Of a DNA stretch of 15,518 nucleotides, positions 14,829 to 15,518 are shown piece by piece. The translations under genes and the position numbers were made by a program. The notes below the pieces were generated by a model. That model did no database searches and was not told the DNA's origin. It saw only the letters and a program-made list of their open reading frames with translations. The stretch is from Nitrospinaceae bacterium (lineage in GTDB: Bacteria; Nitrospinota; Nitrospinia; Nitrospinales; VA-1), in contig JAJDBI010000306.1 in NCBI GenBank assembly GCA_029261435.1, forward strand, positions 1 through 15,518, in the 5' to 3' direction. The stretch's first letter is position 1. Every line of letters begins with the position of its first letter.

Positions 14829-15269
14829 ATGAAAAAGATTTTTGTTTTGACAGTGGCTTTCATTGCAGGTTTTGCTCTGGTTGCAAATGCAGGCTCGATC
14901 AATCCCGGCCAAACAGCGAAATGTAATGACGCAAAAAGCATCACATTTGAAACTGCAGGCGCAGCTAACTCCGCTGGCGGTAAAGACGGCTTCACCGATA
15001 ATGATCGCGGCGGTGCTAATTTGAGCATCTGGAAGTCTTCTAACTTCACCACGATTCCTATAACCTTAGGACCGAACGACAATAATGACAGTGTCAATGG
15101 TACTGATGGCGGGAAAACCGGTCTTCCTCGAAGAGGCGGAATGGGCAAACACAAAGTAACTCTAGTTTCTCAGAATAATTTCAGCCGAGGTGATTCTCTT
15201 GGTGATATCAGCGGATTGGTTAAGATCACCAACACCGGTGTAAACGCTGTTACGGTTACTTGTAACTAA
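14829..15269 (+). CDS. Exported Gly/Asn-rich protein with two cysteines, function unknown
   Basis: This 146-residue protein has a textbook signal peptide (MKKIFVLTVAFIAGFALVANA, cleaved about residue 21) and a strong ribosome-binding site, GGAGAGGG ending 4 bases before the ATG, so it is probably well expressed. The mature 125 residues are rich in Gly, Asn, Asp, Thr and Ser. Its only two cysteines are Cys32, near the mature N-terminus ('TAKCNDAK'), and Cys145, the second-to-last residue ('VTVTCN'); a disulfide could tie the two ends together. The last 40 residues are beta-like ('KVTLVSQNNF', 'GLVKITNTGVNAVTVTC'). No known family is recognised. The gene stands alone, with its own terminator 50 bases after the stop, and follows the kinase-regulator pair by 247 bp. 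A surface, matrix or envelope-structural role is a guess from composition and likely high expression. Confidence 0.72.
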   Translation: MKKIFVLTVAFIAGFALVANAGSINPGQTAKCNDAKSITFETAGAANSAGGKDGFTDNDRGGANLSIWKSSNFTTIPITLGPNDNNDSVNGTDGGKTGLPRRGGMGKHKVTLVSQNNFSRGDSLGDISGLVKITNTGVNAVTVTCN

Positions 15270-15318
15270 GATTTGTTTTAGTGAGGGCTTAATAGCGAGT
15301 TGGGTCCTTACCCTAGAG

Positions 15319-15353
15319 AACAGCCGACCTCTCCCGGTCGGCTGTTTTTTTTT
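15319..15353 (+). terminator. Strong rho-independent terminator
   Basis: AACAGCCGACC (15319-15329) pairs perfectly with GGTCGGCTGTT (15336-15346) around a 6-base loop TCTCCC, and nine Ts run from 15345 to 15353, with five more after one G. It ends the gene that stops at 15269. On the minus strand the hairpin is followed only by a short T-poor tract, so it is mainly a plus-strand terminator. Confidence 0.92.
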
Positions 15354-15386
15354 GTTTTTCCTCAATCGCGACCTGTCGGTTAAGTC

Positions 15387-15518
15387 CTAGTCTCTATCGT
15401 TGTCACTCTCCTCTATATCATTCCTTTCTTGGTTTGCGGCTGTTCTCGTGTTTACCTGTGTTTGATGAAAGACGGAAGTGTTCTTCCCTTTGAGAAGGCT
15501 TCCTTGTTCTCCATTCAA
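15387..15518 (-). CDS. Possible C-terminal end of a gene entering from the right edge
   Basis: Read on the minus strand the frame is open from the window edge (15518) for 43 codons to a TAG at 15389-15387. The tail is polar and ends with a charged stretch (NDIEESDNDRD), as many bacterial proteins do. It would converge on the terminator at 15319-15353. No family can be judged from so short a piece, a second minus frame is also open for 32 codons, and a plus-strand ATG at 15465 is open to the edge, so the assignment is uncertain. Confidence 0.3.
   Translation of the reverse strand: MNGEQGSLLKGKNTSVFHQTQVNTRTAANQERNDIEESDNDRD

Noticed and set aside
15465..15518. Plus-strand ATG open to the right edge (18 codons)
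   Set aside because: It has no ribosome-binding site or promoter, and the longer minus-strand frame is an equally good explanation.

Overview
The window reads as ordinary chromosomal DNA from a Gram-negative bacterium. By eye the base composition is mid-range (roughly mid-40s % GC), genes are tightly packed on both strands, and many products carry Sec-type signal peptides. A SurA-like periplasmic chaperone, a TRAP binding protein and a NarL/UhpB-type two-component pair fit a free-living diderm. I cannot name the genus. I see no rRNA, tRNA, CRISPR array, transposase or phage gene.

Layout: (1) Positions 1-628 (+) hold the C-terminal part of a TRAP-transporter binding protein cut by the left edge. 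It converges on a SurA/PrsA-like peptidyl-prolyl isomerase (729-1754, -). (2) A 213-bp divergent region (1755-1967) is unusually rich in structure: interleaved inverted repeats that could form an H-type pseudoknot on the isomerase side, and a hairpin with a T-run followed by a strong ribosome-binding site and a 7-codon mini-ORF on the other side. (3) The plus strand then carries a large membrane protein fused to a spermidine-synthase-like domain (1968-4604), an M1-type metallopeptidase-like protein (4710-6815) and a small exported protein (6881-7186). (4) A minus-strand block follows: an exported protein (11544-12074), an SPL-like radical SAM protein (10648-11562), an ABC-class ATPase (8945-10642) and a tandem SagB-type nitroreductase (7189-8796). 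The first three are packed as one operon; the nitroreductase probably has its own promoter. (5) On the plus strand a GAF-containing sensor histidine kinase (12318-13925) and a LuxR-type response regulator (13928-14581) form a compact pair. They are followed by a 52-bp interleaved inverted-repeat element, a small exported Gly/Asn-rich protein (14829-15269) and a strong intrinsic terminator. A minus-strand gene may enter from the right edge.

How the parts may work together: the kinase and regulator are the only recognisable regulators here, and the dyad between them and the exported protein at 14829 is a reasonable candidate target or switch. The radical SAM protein, ABC-class ATPase and SagB-like oxidoreductase on one strand could be a small modification or repair cassette, but no precursor peptide or YcaO partner is visible, so this is inference. 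The best candidates for undescribed biology are the two interleaved inverted-repeat elements (1794-1831 and 14637-14688) and the radical SAM/ATPase cassette. No stretch longer than 300 bases lacks a gene.
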